A stretch of 8,553 nucleotides of DNA, taken from assembly GCA_020444985.1 (NCBI GenBank), contig JAGRHK010000052.1:1-8553 (forward strand). The letters are read 5' to 3'. The DNA comes from Candidatus Competibacteraceae bacterium (GTDB taxonomy: Bacteria > Pseudomonadota > Gammaproteobacteria > Competibacterales > Competibacteraceae). Position 1 is the stretch's first letter. Every line of letters begins with the position of its first letter. The translations under genes and the position numbers were made by a program. Below are positions 1-6,291 of this stretch, piece by piece. The notes beneath the pieces were generated by a model, which was not told the origin of the DNA, did not search any database, and saw nothing but the letters and a program-made list of their open reading frames with translations.

Positions 1-360
1 TGGGTCGGCAACGGTGACGACCTGCTCATTGGCGGGCTGATCCTCGGCGGCGGCGACACCTCGCGACAGATTCTGGTGCGCGTGCTGGGGCCGACCCTGG
101 CCGAAGCCCAACTGGCAAATCTGCTGGAGAACCCCCAGATCACCCTGACCACCCTGGACGGACAGGTGCTGGCCGAAAACGATGACTGGGGGCAAAGCGC
201 CGCCGCCGCCGCCATCGCGGCGACCGGCCTGGCTCCGCCCGATCCTCGGGAGCCGGCCCTGTTGCTCACCCTGGACCCCTACACCCCCTACACCGTCCTG
301 GTACGCGGCGTCGATGGAACGACCGGCCTGGCCTTGCTCGAAATCCTTGAATTGCCTTGA
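1..360 (+). CDS. C-terminal end of a secreted/surface protein with a beta-rich repeat domain (5' partial)
   Basis: Frame 1 is open from the first base to a TGA at 358-360, giving about 119 residues without a start, so the gene begins outside the window. The visible protein runs from a glycine-rich stretch (IGGLILGGGDT) through 'ILVRVLGPTLAEAQLANLL', 'NPQITLTTLDGQVLAENDDW' and 'ATGLAPPDPREPALLLTLD' to a final 'PYTVLVRGVDGTTGLALLEI'. This pattern (I-G-G-hydrophobic-G, R-x-L-G-P-[ST]-L, NDDW, YT-x-x-V-R-G) is one I recognise from C-terminal beta-sandwich domains of large extracellular proteins in Gammaproteobacteria and Verrucomicrobia. Its function is not established. No anchor, sorting signal or PEP-CTERM follows; the protein stops straight after the last strand. 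It converges on the thioesterase gene. The domain type is fairly sure; the role of the whole protein cannot be judged. Confidence 0.72.
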   Translation, partial: WVGNGDDLLIGGLILGGGDTSRQILVRVLGPTLAEAQLANLLENPQITLTTLDGQVLAENDDWGQSAAAAAIAATGLAPPDPREPALLLTLDPYTPYTVLVRGVDGTTGLALLEILELP

Positions 361-393
361 GCAACCGTCAGAAGAGAGCGGGAAAAGACGATT

Positions 394-422
394 CAACTCC
401 TCCTTTGGCCAAGGGGGAGTTG
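394..422. repeat. Near-perfect 29-bp palindrome in a convergent intergenic gap (possible bidirectional terminator)
   Basis: The 29 bases from CAACTCCTCC to GGGGGAGTTG are almost self-complementary around a central TTGGCCAA. The 10-base arms match at nine positions. The site lies between two genes that end toward each other (360 plus, 485 minus), where a shared terminator would be expected. No T-run follows on either strand, so a classic intrinsic terminator is not well supported. A second exact complement of the left arm (GGAGGAGTTG) lies at 475-484 next to the thioesterase stop. It may instead be a dispersed intergenic palindromic repeat. The rest of 361-484 shows no gene. Confidence 0.45.
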
Positions 423-484
423 ACAACCCCAGGCGATTTTGGGTCATCGCCCCAAGTGGGCTGCCATGAGCAATGGAGGAGTTG

Positions 485-970
485 TCATGCCGGCGCTCCG
501 GCAGTCGGCATCATATTTTCCGGCATACGCACCGCGATGACCTGACCCCGTGCGCACACCTCGCCGTTAGCGGTGACGGTTGCCTTTACCACAACTTTGC
601 GCTCTTTGATTTGCTCGATATGACCGCGGATTTCCAGTGGCGCGCCCAGCGGCGTGGGACGCAGGTACTCGACCTGCAGCGAAGCGGTCACGAAACGCAA
701 GGGAGGTTGGGTATCCATTTCCCGTCCAGCAGCGCGATAACTGGCGGCTGCCGCTGTGCCTGTGCCGTGACAATCAATCAGCGAAGCTAACAGGCCGCCA
801 TAGACATAACCGGGAATCGCGATGTGATACGGTTGCGGGGTAAAAATGGCCACGGTTTCCTCACCGTCCCAGTAGCTCTTGATCTGGTGGCCGTGTTCGT
901 TAAGCCGGCCGCAGCCATAGCAATGGCTTAACTCCTCGGGATAATAGTCTTGAAAAGCTTTTAAATTCAT
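485..970 (-). CDS. PaaI-family hotdog acyl-CoA thioesterase
   Basis: Encodes a 161-residue cytoplasmic protein that probably hydrolyses acyl-CoA thioesters; the substrate cannot be read from sequence. The N-terminal Cys pair in SHCYGCGRLNEHG (C17, C20) is typical of a subgroup of PaaI-like proteins. It is followed by the hotdog helix motif GYVYGGLLASLIDCHG (about 55-69), in which D66 sits where the family's catalytic acid is found and YGG replaces the common HGG. The strands LRFVTASLQVEYLRPTPLG and KVVVKATVTANGEVCARG complete the fold, and the length suits a single hotdog domain. I chose the ATG at 968-970 over the upstream in-frame ATG at 1001-1003 because an AGGAG (979-983) stands 8 nt before it. 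It is transcribed away from the glycosidase genes, with its promoter probably in the AT-rich stretch at 1004-1042. No link to its neighbours is evident. Family confident, substrate unknown. Confidence 0.9.
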   Translation of the reverse strand: MNLKAFQDYYPEELSHCYGCGRLNEHGHQIKSYWDGEETVAIFTPQPYHIAIPGYVYGGLLASLIDCHGTGTAAAASYRAAGREMDTQPPLRFVTASLQVEYLRPTPLGAPLEIRGHIEQIKERKVVVKATVTANGEVCARGQVIAVRMPENMMPTAGAPA

Positions 971-1003
971 AAAAATATCTCCTCGATGGACGCCAGAAGG
1001 CAT

Positions 1004-1042
1004 GAAATATTTTATAATTAATCATAATAATTTATTGCCTAG
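1004..1042. promoter_or_regulatory. AT-rich island between divergent genes, likely promoter region
   Basis: About 40 bases composed almost only of A and T lie between the divergent thioesterase and GH31 genes, in otherwise GC-rich DNA. They include a TATAAT at 1013-1018 on the plus strand and TATAAA/TATGAT-like hexamers on the minus strand. I could not pair any of these with a convincing -35 box at 16-18 nt, so no exact promoter is called. Position just upstream of the thioesterase start favours that gene. Confidence 0.35.
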
Positions 1043-1083
1043 CGTCTGCACGGAACAGTCAAAATCGCCCTGTGGGGTCGATT

Positions 1084-1127
1084 GCCAGCCGGCTGGAAAC
1101 CGGCAAGCAGGATGCCAGCGTTCCAGC
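1084..1127. repeat. Nested inverted repeats in the GH31 leader region
   Basis: GCTGGAA at 1092-1098 is exactly complementary to TTCCAGC at 1121-1127, and inside it GCCGG (1088-1092) can pair with CCGGC (1100-1104), giving two alternative hairpins. The sequence style (CCGGCTGGAAACCGGC plus ATGCCAGCGTTCCAG) resembles intergenic palindromic repeats scattered through many proteobacterial genomes. It could also be leader RNA structure upstream of the glycosidase operon. The rest of 1043-1223 shows no gene and no clear promoter. Confidence 0.4.
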
Positions 1128-1223
1128 TTGAGGTTTCCGTGCCGACGCGGGTTATCGTAACGATCCCTTGTCGTCAGGCGCAGCAAAATGCGGAGCCTGA
1201 TGACTTTACCAGAGGCAATCCTC

Positions 1224-3659
1224 ATGTTCTTCGGCCAGAAAATCCATCCGCTGAATTTCGATATTCCTGAACAGTGGGCTGTGAATGGAGATGCAGTTGA
1301 GCTCAGCGGACCGGGCATCCGCCTCCTTGTGCGTTGCGCCGATATTGCAGACGGCTGTCTGCGCTTACGCTTTGAAAATGCCCAGGATGCCGATCAACGC
1401 CAGCACTCCGACGCAGTATTGCCAGAACTTCGCACTGGTCAACCCGTCGCGCCCGTGATGGCCTCCCCCGTCAATTCCCTGCCCGCAGAAGGCGCGACTG
1501 AATGCGCATGCGCCTGTTTTCCAGTCGCCGCTGGCGCGGTCAAATTGAGCGCGTCCCATCTGCAATTGGCGCTGGCCGGCGTGGCGCTGGACACCGTGGC
1601 CGAGGGCATCGGCGCGTGTGGCGAAAGCCTGTTGCTGAATTTCGCCCTGCACAATGTTGCGGGTTGCTACGGTTTCGGCGAACGCACCGGCCGCCTCAAC
1701 AAGTTGGGCGACAGTGCAGAATTTCTGACCGTGGACGTGGTTGCCGTGTTTCGCCATACCTACGCCCGCGATGATTACGATCCGACCTATGTCGCCATTC
1801 CGCTAGCGATTTTCAAGATCGGCGCTGGTTTTCTCGGACTGTTCTTCGATAATCCGGGGCACACGACGATGGATGCCGGTAAAAGTCACCCCGGTGAATT
1901 CGGGTACCAGGCTTTTGGCGGCGTGACCGATCTTTACGCGCTGGCTGGTCCCTGCCTGGCCGATGTGGTTCGGCGCTACGCAGCGCTGACCGGACGCGCG
2001 CCCCTGCCGCCGCTCTGGGCGCTGGGTTATCACCAGTGTCGCTGGAGCTATCGGAATGCGGCGGAATTCCGCGAACTGGCCGCGCAATTCGCCGCCGCCG
2101 ATCTGCCAGTCAGCGCTCTGTGGTACGACATCGACTACATGGACGACTTCCGGCTTTTTACCTGGAACCGGCAAGCGTTTCCCGATCCCGCTGCGCTGAA
2201 TCGGGAGCTGCAGGCGATGGGGATTCATACCGTGACGATTGTCGATCCGGGCGTCAAACGCGAACCGGGTTATCCGGTTTACGACAGTGGACGGCAACAG
2301 CAAGCGTTCTGCCAGACCGCCAGCGGGCGTGATTATGTTGGCAAGGTCTGGCCGGGCGATACCGTGTTTCCCGACTTCACCCTGGACAGCGCCCGTGACT
2401 GGTGGGCGGACAAGTTAGCCGCTTTTCTGCGCGAGAGCGTGGTCGACGGCGTGTGGCTGGATATGAACGATCCAGCGACCGGGTATAGCCGCAGCGAGGA
2501 AATGCGTTTCGCTCAGGGTTCCATCCCCCATGATCGCTATCACAATCAGTATGCGCACTTCATGGCGATGGCCAGTCGCGCCGCCTATGACCGGATTGAT
2601 CCCGAGGGACGCCCGTTTTTGTTGACGCGCAGCGCCTGCGCGGGAACCCAACGTTATAGCGCGGTATGGACCGGCGATAACGCCAGCAACTGGAAGCATC
2701 TGCGCATGGCGTTGCCTTGTTCGCTGAATCTGAGTTTGTCCGGGGTGGCGTTCAACGGCCCCGATGTGGGCGGCTTCATGGACGATAGCAGCCCGGAACT
2801 TCTGGTGCGCTGGCATCAAGCCGGCTGCCTGTTCCCATTTTTCCGCAACCATGCGATCCGTCATTCCCGGCAACAGGAGCCTTGGCAATTTGGCGCTGAA
2901 GCGCTGGCGGCAATTCGTGGCGCGATTCGCACCCGCTATCGCCTGTTGCCGTATCTGTATCAATGCTTTTTCGCCCACTGGCGGAATGGCGATCCGATCA
3001 TCCGTCCGTTGCTTTATCACTACGACGGCCCCGAATACACGCACCTGGATGATCAATACCTGGTCGGCGACGCTTTGCTGGTCGCGCCGATCCTGCATGG
3101 CGAAGGGCACGGACCGGAAATTATCCGCAATGGCGTCAAGATGCAGGAACGCCCGGTGCTCTTGCCACCGGGCGCTTGGTTCGACTTGAATCGGGGTCAG
3201 TGGTTGAATGGCGGGCGCGTTCTCCATTACGCCGCCGCTCTGGACGAGTTGCCGTTGTTTGTGCGGGATGGGGCCGCGCTACCCTATTACGCCGGCCCGT
3301 TGCGCAACAGTTGCATGGACTTGAGTGCGGTAGAGCTGCACCTCTTCTGCCACGAGCAGCCGGCGCGATTCGACTATTATCTCGATGATCGGGAAACCGG
3401 GCGCTACCAGATCGGCGACTATGGCGTCGCCCATATTCTGGCCGAGATCGAGAGCCAACGGCTGCGCATGGCGATGACCGAGACCGGCGATTATCCGCAG
3501 AGCACGGTGACATTGACGCCGGTGGTCTATGACCGTCCTGAAGTGGCGGAACTGGAATTGACCGTGAATGGCCATACGGAAAACCGACGGCTGCAACCCG
3601 GTCAGCGGGAATGGTTGTGCCGCGCATGGGCGGCGCAGGTTTGCACTACGAAAACTTGA
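1224..3659 (+). CDS. GH31 family alpha-glucosidase
   Basis: Encodes an 811-residue retaining alpha-glycosidase expected to release glucose from the non-reducing ends of malto-oligosaccharides or glycogen fragments; exact specificity is inferred. There is an N-terminal beta-sandwich (to about 255) with the family motif YGFGERTGRLNKLG. The (beta/alpha)8 barrel begins at WALGYHQCRWSY (about 264), followed by WYDIDYMDDF (about 300-309). The nucleophile motif is VWLDMNDP (D413), the acid/base motif WTGDN (D485), and a substrate-site motif is RNHAIRH (R541, H543) with QEPW. C-terminal beta domains finish the protein. The motif reads MNDP where MNEP is common. No signal peptide is seen, so a cytoplasmic enzyme is likely. 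I prefer the ATG at 1224 because AGAGG (1211-1215) lies 8 nt upstream; in-frame ATGs at 1188 and 1200 would add 12 or 8 residues. It is the first gene of a run, and its stop overlaps the AIM24 gene's Shine-Dalgarno. Confidence 0.94.
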   Translation: MFFGQKIHPLNFDIPEQWAVNGDAVELSGPGIRLLVRCADIADGCLRLRFENAQDADQRQHSDAVLPELRTGQPVAPVMASPVNSLPAEGATECACACFPVAAGAVKLSASHLQLALAGVALDTVAEGIGACGESLLLNFALHNVAGCYGFGERTGRLNKLGDSAEFLTVDVVAVFRHTYARDDYDPTYVAIPLAIFKIGAGFLGLFFDNPGHTTMDAGKSHPGEFGYQAFGGVTDLYALAGPCLADVVRRYAALTGRAPLPPLWALGYHQCRWSYRNAAEFRELAAQFAAADLPVSALWYDIDYMDDFRLFTWNRQAFPDPAALNRELQAMGIHTVTIVDPGVKREPGYPVYDSGRQQQAFCQTASGRDYVGKVWPGDTVFPDFTLDSARDWWADKLAAFLRESVVDGVWLDMNDPATGYSRSEEMRFAQGSIPHDRYHNQYAHFMAMASRAAYDRIDPEGRPFLLTRSACAGTQRYSAVWTGDNASNWKHLRMALPCSLNLSLSGVAFNGPDVGGFMDDSSPELLVRWHQAGCLFPFFRNHAIRHSRQQEPWQFGAEALAAIRGAIRTRYRLLPYLYQCFFAHWRNGDPIIRPLLYHYDGPEYTHLDDQYLVGDALLVAPILHGEGHGPEIIRNGVKMQERPVLLPPGAWFDLNRGQWLNGGRVLHYAAALDELPLFVRDGAALPYYAGPLRNSCMDLSAVELHLFCHEQPARFDYYLDDRETGRYQIGDYGVAHILAEIESQRLRMAMTETGDYPQSTVTLTPVVYDRPEVAELELTVNGHTENRRLQPGQREWLCRAWAAQVCTTKT

Positions 3660-3672
3660 AGGAACCGCGATT

Positions 3673-4377
3673 ATGGCGATATTCACAGTGACTGGAGACG
3701 TTGACCCTTTTCTACATGTCTCCCTCAATAAAGGCGAAAAGATTTATTGCGAATCGGACGCCATGGTGATGATGGAAGATGCCCTGGAGCTGACCGGAAA
3801 GATGACCGGCGGACTCGGCAGCGCGCTCATGCGCCGGTTCGCCAATGGCGAATCATTTTTCCAGCAGCACATTGAAGCCAACTGGGGGTCTGGGGATTGC
3901 CTGCTTTCCCCAATATTACCTGGGACGATTCAGATTCTGGAGGTAGGCGCGACCCAGTACATGCTGAGCGATGGGGCGTTCGTGGCGGCGGAAAGCGGCG
4001 TTAATTTGCAAGTCCGCAGCCAGAGCCTCGGTAATGCCCTGTTTGCGCAATCGGGCGGTTTCTTTGTCATGGAAGCGACGGGCAGCGGCAAGCTGGCGGT
4101 CTCCGGATTCGGCTCCGGCTTCATGTTGGATGTGGAGCCTGGCAAAGACGTCATTATCGACAATGCGCATGTCGTGGCGTGGGATAGCCAGTTACATTAT
4201 GAGGTCACGGTGCCAACTCAGCAGAACGGCGGCCTGTTGAACCGGCTGGTGAGCAGTGTAACCAGTGGAGAAGGCGTTGTGCTGCGCTTTTCGGGACGGG
4301 GAAAAGTCGCGATCTGTTCCCGCAACCGCAACGCATTTTCCGCCTGGGTTCGCGGCGGCGCCGCCAGTAATGGCTAA
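3673..4377 (+). CDS. AIM24 family protein (TIGR00266-like)
   Basis: Encodes 234 residues of mostly beta structure matching the AIM24 family (named for a yeast mitochondrial protein; bacterial members have no settled biochemical role). Family-like features are GESFFQQHIEANWGSG (59-74), then a 'LSP-LPG-I-L' strand pair (78-90). YMLSDGAFVAAESGVNLQV (96-114) matches the 'G-[AS]-F-[LV]-A' core, and GFFVMEATGSGKLAVSGFGS (129-148) is followed by a C-terminal VVAWDSQLHYEVT. The start ATG at 3673 is preceded by AAGGA (3659-3663) 9 nt away; the frame is open further upstream into the GH31 gene but that part is only its shadow. Gaps of 13 nt to GH31 and 19 nt to GH1 make co-transcription likely. No signal peptide or membrane segment is visible. 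The family call is good; why it sits between two glycosidases is unknown. Confidence 0.87.
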   Translation: MAIFTVTGDVDPFLHVSLNKGEKIYCESDAMVMMEDALELTGKMTGGLGSALMRRFANGESFFQQHIEANWGSGDCLLSPILPGTIQILEVGATQYMLSDGAFVAAESGVNLQVRSQSLGNALFAQSGGFFVMEATGSGKLAVSGFGSGFMLDVEPGKDVIIDNAHVVAWDSQLHYEVTVPTQQNGGLLNRLVSSVTSGEGVVLRFSGRGKVAICSRNRNAFSAWVRGGAASNG

Positions 4378-4396
4378 ACAACCCAAGTGACTGATC

Positions 4397-5770
4397 ATGT
4401 CCGACCCTTCCCTGTTTCCGGCTGATTTCCTGTGGGGCGCTGCAACATCGGCTTATCAGATTGAAGGATCGCCGCTGGCGGATGGCGCCGGCCCGAGCAT
4501 CTGGCATGAGTTTGCGCACACGCCAGGACGGACCTGCGACGGCGCGACCGGCGATATTGCCTGCGATCATTACCGGCGTTACCGGGAAGATGTCGCGTTA
4601 ATGGGCGAACTGGGCTTGAATGCCTATCGCTTTAGCGTCTCATGGAGTCGCGTGCTCCCGGAAGGGCGCGGGCGAGTGAATCGCCCAGGGCTGGATTTCT
4701 ACCAGCGACTGGTCGATGCGCTGCTGGAACAGGGCATTCAGCCTATGGTGACGCTTTATCACTGGGACCTGCCAGCCCGGCTGGATCGCTGCGGCGGTTG
4801 GCTGAATCCCGACAGCGCCGACTGGTTCGCGGATTATGCCCGGATTCTGTTCCGGGCGCTGGATGACCGGGTCAAGCTCTGGGTCACGCTGAACGAGCCA
4901 TGGGTCGTAGTGGATGGCGGCTATCTGCATGGCATACTGGCGCCGGGTCAGCGCAATATCTTCGCCGCGCCCCACGCTTCTCACCACCTGCTGCGCGCAC
5001 ATGCCGCTGCGGTGCAGACCTATCGGGCTGAAGGTCGCCATCAGATTGGCTTCGTGGTCAACCTGGAGCCCAAATACCCGGCGACGGAAACGCCGAACGA
5101 TCACGCTGCGGCCCGGCGCGCCGATGCCTACTGGAACCGCCATTACCTTGATCCGGTTTTTCTGGGCGCTTATCCGCCAGAATTAGCCGAGATTTTTGGC
5201 GCAGCCTGGCCCGACTTCCCTGGCGCAGACTTGGCCATGATTCGCCAGCCACTGGATTTTCTCGGCATCAATTACTATAGCCGACAAGTTGTGCGGCACG
5301 ATCCCCGTGATTGGCCAGTGCAGGCGAGTCGGGTTCGGCAATGCCGGCAGACCCATACCGCGCTGGACTGGGAGGTGTATCCGCAAGGATTGACGGAGAT
5401 TCTGGAGTGGGTCGCCCAGCGGTATGGACCTTTGCCTCTGTATGTGACCGAGAATGGCGCCGCTTTTTACGATCCCCCCCAAGCAGATGGCGCAGTGGAA
5501 GATCCGCTGCGACAACGCTACCTGCGCGATCATCTGTGCGCAGTCCTGGAGGCGCGGCGCAAAGGCGTCGATCTGCGCGGTTATTTCGCCTGGTCGTTAC
5601 TGGACAATTTTGAATGGGCGCATGGCTATTCGCAGCGTTTCGGGTTAGCGCATGTGGATTACGCGACGCAACAGCGGACGATCAAAGCCAGTGGCCGATT
5701 CTACGCCGAGCTGATTCACAGCCAGGGCGCGCTACTCCTTCCCCCGGCTTCACCGTCGATTGCAAACTGA
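4397..5770 (+). CDS. GH1 family beta-glucosidase
   Basis: Encodes a 457-residue retaining beta-glycosidase, the usual length for a one-domain GH1 (beta/alpha)8 barrel. The N-terminal signature FLWGAATSAYQIEG starts at about residue 12. YRFSVSWSRVLPEG and VTLYHWDLP follow. The acid/base glutamate is E167 in WVTLNEPW and the nucleophile is E352 in YVTENGAA. The aglycone/glucose-site motif WSLLDNFEWAHGY lies near the C-terminus. All key residues are present, so it should be active. Without a signal peptide it is expected to act in the cytoplasm on imported cellobiose-like or other beta-linked oligosaccharides; substrate is inferred and phospho-substrates are not excluded. The ATG at 4397 has only a weak upstream AAGTGA, suggesting some dependence on translation of the AIM24 gene ending 19 nt before. 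With GH31 it gives the operon both alpha- and beta-glucosidase activity. Confidence 0.95.
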   Translation: MSDPSLFPADFLWGAATSAYQIEGSPLADGAGPSIWHEFAHTPGRTCDGATGDIACDHYRRYREDVALMGELGLNAYRFSVSWSRVLPEGRGRVNRPGLDFYQRLVDALLEQGIQPMVTLYHWDLPARLDRCGGWLNPDSADWFADYARILFRALDDRVKLWVTLNEPWVVVDGGYLHGILAPGQRNIFAAPHASHHLLRAHAAAVQTYRAEGRHQIGFVVNLEPKYPATETPNDHAAARRADAYWNRHYLDPVFLGAYPPELAEIFGAAWPDFPGADLAMIRQPLDFLGINYYSRQVVRHDPRDWPVQASRVRQCRQTHTALDWEVYPQGLTEILEWVAQRYGPLPLYVTENGAAFYDPPQADGAVEDPLRQRYLRDHLCAVLEARRKGVDLRGYFAWSLLDNFEWAHGYSQRFGLAHVDYATQQRTIKASGRFYAELIHSQGALLLPPASPSIAN

Positions 5771-5817
5771 TCAAGACCTGCCAATAATGATAAAAAACAC
5801 CTCACCGAGGATCATCT

Positions 5818-6186
5818 ATGGAGAATGCAGCGGCCGTCGAACTCTACACGGAGGCCCGCAGACAATGGCGGGAAGCCGTTGAACTGGGTTTATATGCTTC
5901 CGAAGATATCGTGTATGGCATCATGCCTTTGTTGGTCAAGGCGCTGAGTCTTGACCCTAATGATTTGCCGACGCTGGATTTGCTCAGCGATTTATTAATG
6001 GAAATAGGTGCTTATGACGAAGCGCTCGAATTGGTTGATAAAATGCCCGATCTGGCGCCGGATCACAATGGTTATCGACAAAAGCTGAATGTCTTGGTTA
6101 GCGAGGAACAAAATCAACGACGCCAGATTCGCGCCTATCTGCATCAAAAACGTCAACAACTGACCCGAAAAGCTGTTCATTCTTAG
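5818..6186 (+). CDS. Small TPR-like protein of unknown function
   Basis: Encodes a 122-residue, mainly helical protein without signal peptide or membrane segment. Residues about 37-84 look like one to two tetratricopeptide repeats: ALSLDPND, then LLSDLLMEIGAYDEALELV, then LAPDH, with the G-x-Y-x-E-A core and the closing Pro of a TPR. The C-terminal 30 residues are rich in Gln, Arg and Lys and end basic. TPRs mediate protein-protein contact, so a scaffolding role is possible, but no partner can be named. The start is supported by CGAGG (5806-5810) 7 nt upstream. It follows the GH1 gene by 47 nt on the same strand and may be the last gene of that operon. By eye its codons are less GC-rich than those of the glycosidases. 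I do not recognise a named family beyond the TPR-like region. Confidence 0.72.
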   Translation: MENAAAVELYTEARRQWREAVELGLYASEDIVYGIMPLLVKALSLDPNDLPTLDLLSDLLMEIGAYDEALELVDKMPDLAPDHNGYRQKLNVLVSEEQNQRRQIRAYLHQKRQQLTRKAVHS

Positions 6187-6213
6187 TGAAAAGTGCGGCA
6201 AAATGCTGGCTTG

Positions 6214-6252
6214 ACTCAACAACCATCAGCGAAAAGCCGATGGTTGTTGAGT
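6214..6252. repeat. Perfect 14-bp inverted repeat (hairpin) between the TPR and Rpn genes
   Basis: ACTCAACAACCATC at 6214-6227 is exactly complementary to GATGGTTGTTGAGT at 6239-6252, with an 11-base loop that can form two extra pairs (GC-GAAAA-GC). It starts 27 nt after the TPR stop and ends 39 nt before the Rpn ATG. It would end the upstream operon naturally, but no T-run follows, so a Rho-independent terminator is only partly supported. Alternatives are a structured leader of the nuclease gene or a footprint of a mobile element. Confidence 0.6.
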
Positions 6253-6291
6253 AACAGACTGAAAATTCCTGCCGCTCGACCCGATCCCGCC

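Noticed and set aside
971..1003. 11-residue N-terminal extension of the thioesterase from the ATG at 1001-1003
   Set aside because: The AGGAG at 979-983 lies inside it and is ideally placed for the ATG at 968-970.
1803..2303. 166-codon open frame on the minus strand
   Set aside because: Antisense to the GH31 N-terminal and barrel-entry motifs, so a shadow.
2415..3227. 270-codon open frame on the minus strand inside the GH31 gene
   Set aside because: It lies entirely opposite the well-supported GH31 catalytic domain, has no ribosome binding site that I can see, and its protein shows no recognisable family; it is an antisense shadow of GC-rich coding DNA.
6193..6291. GTG-initiated N-terminal extension of the Rpn protein
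   Set aside because: The stretch contains the perfect hairpin, has no Shine-Dalgarno, and does not look like family sequence; homology-like sequence begins at the ATG at 6292.
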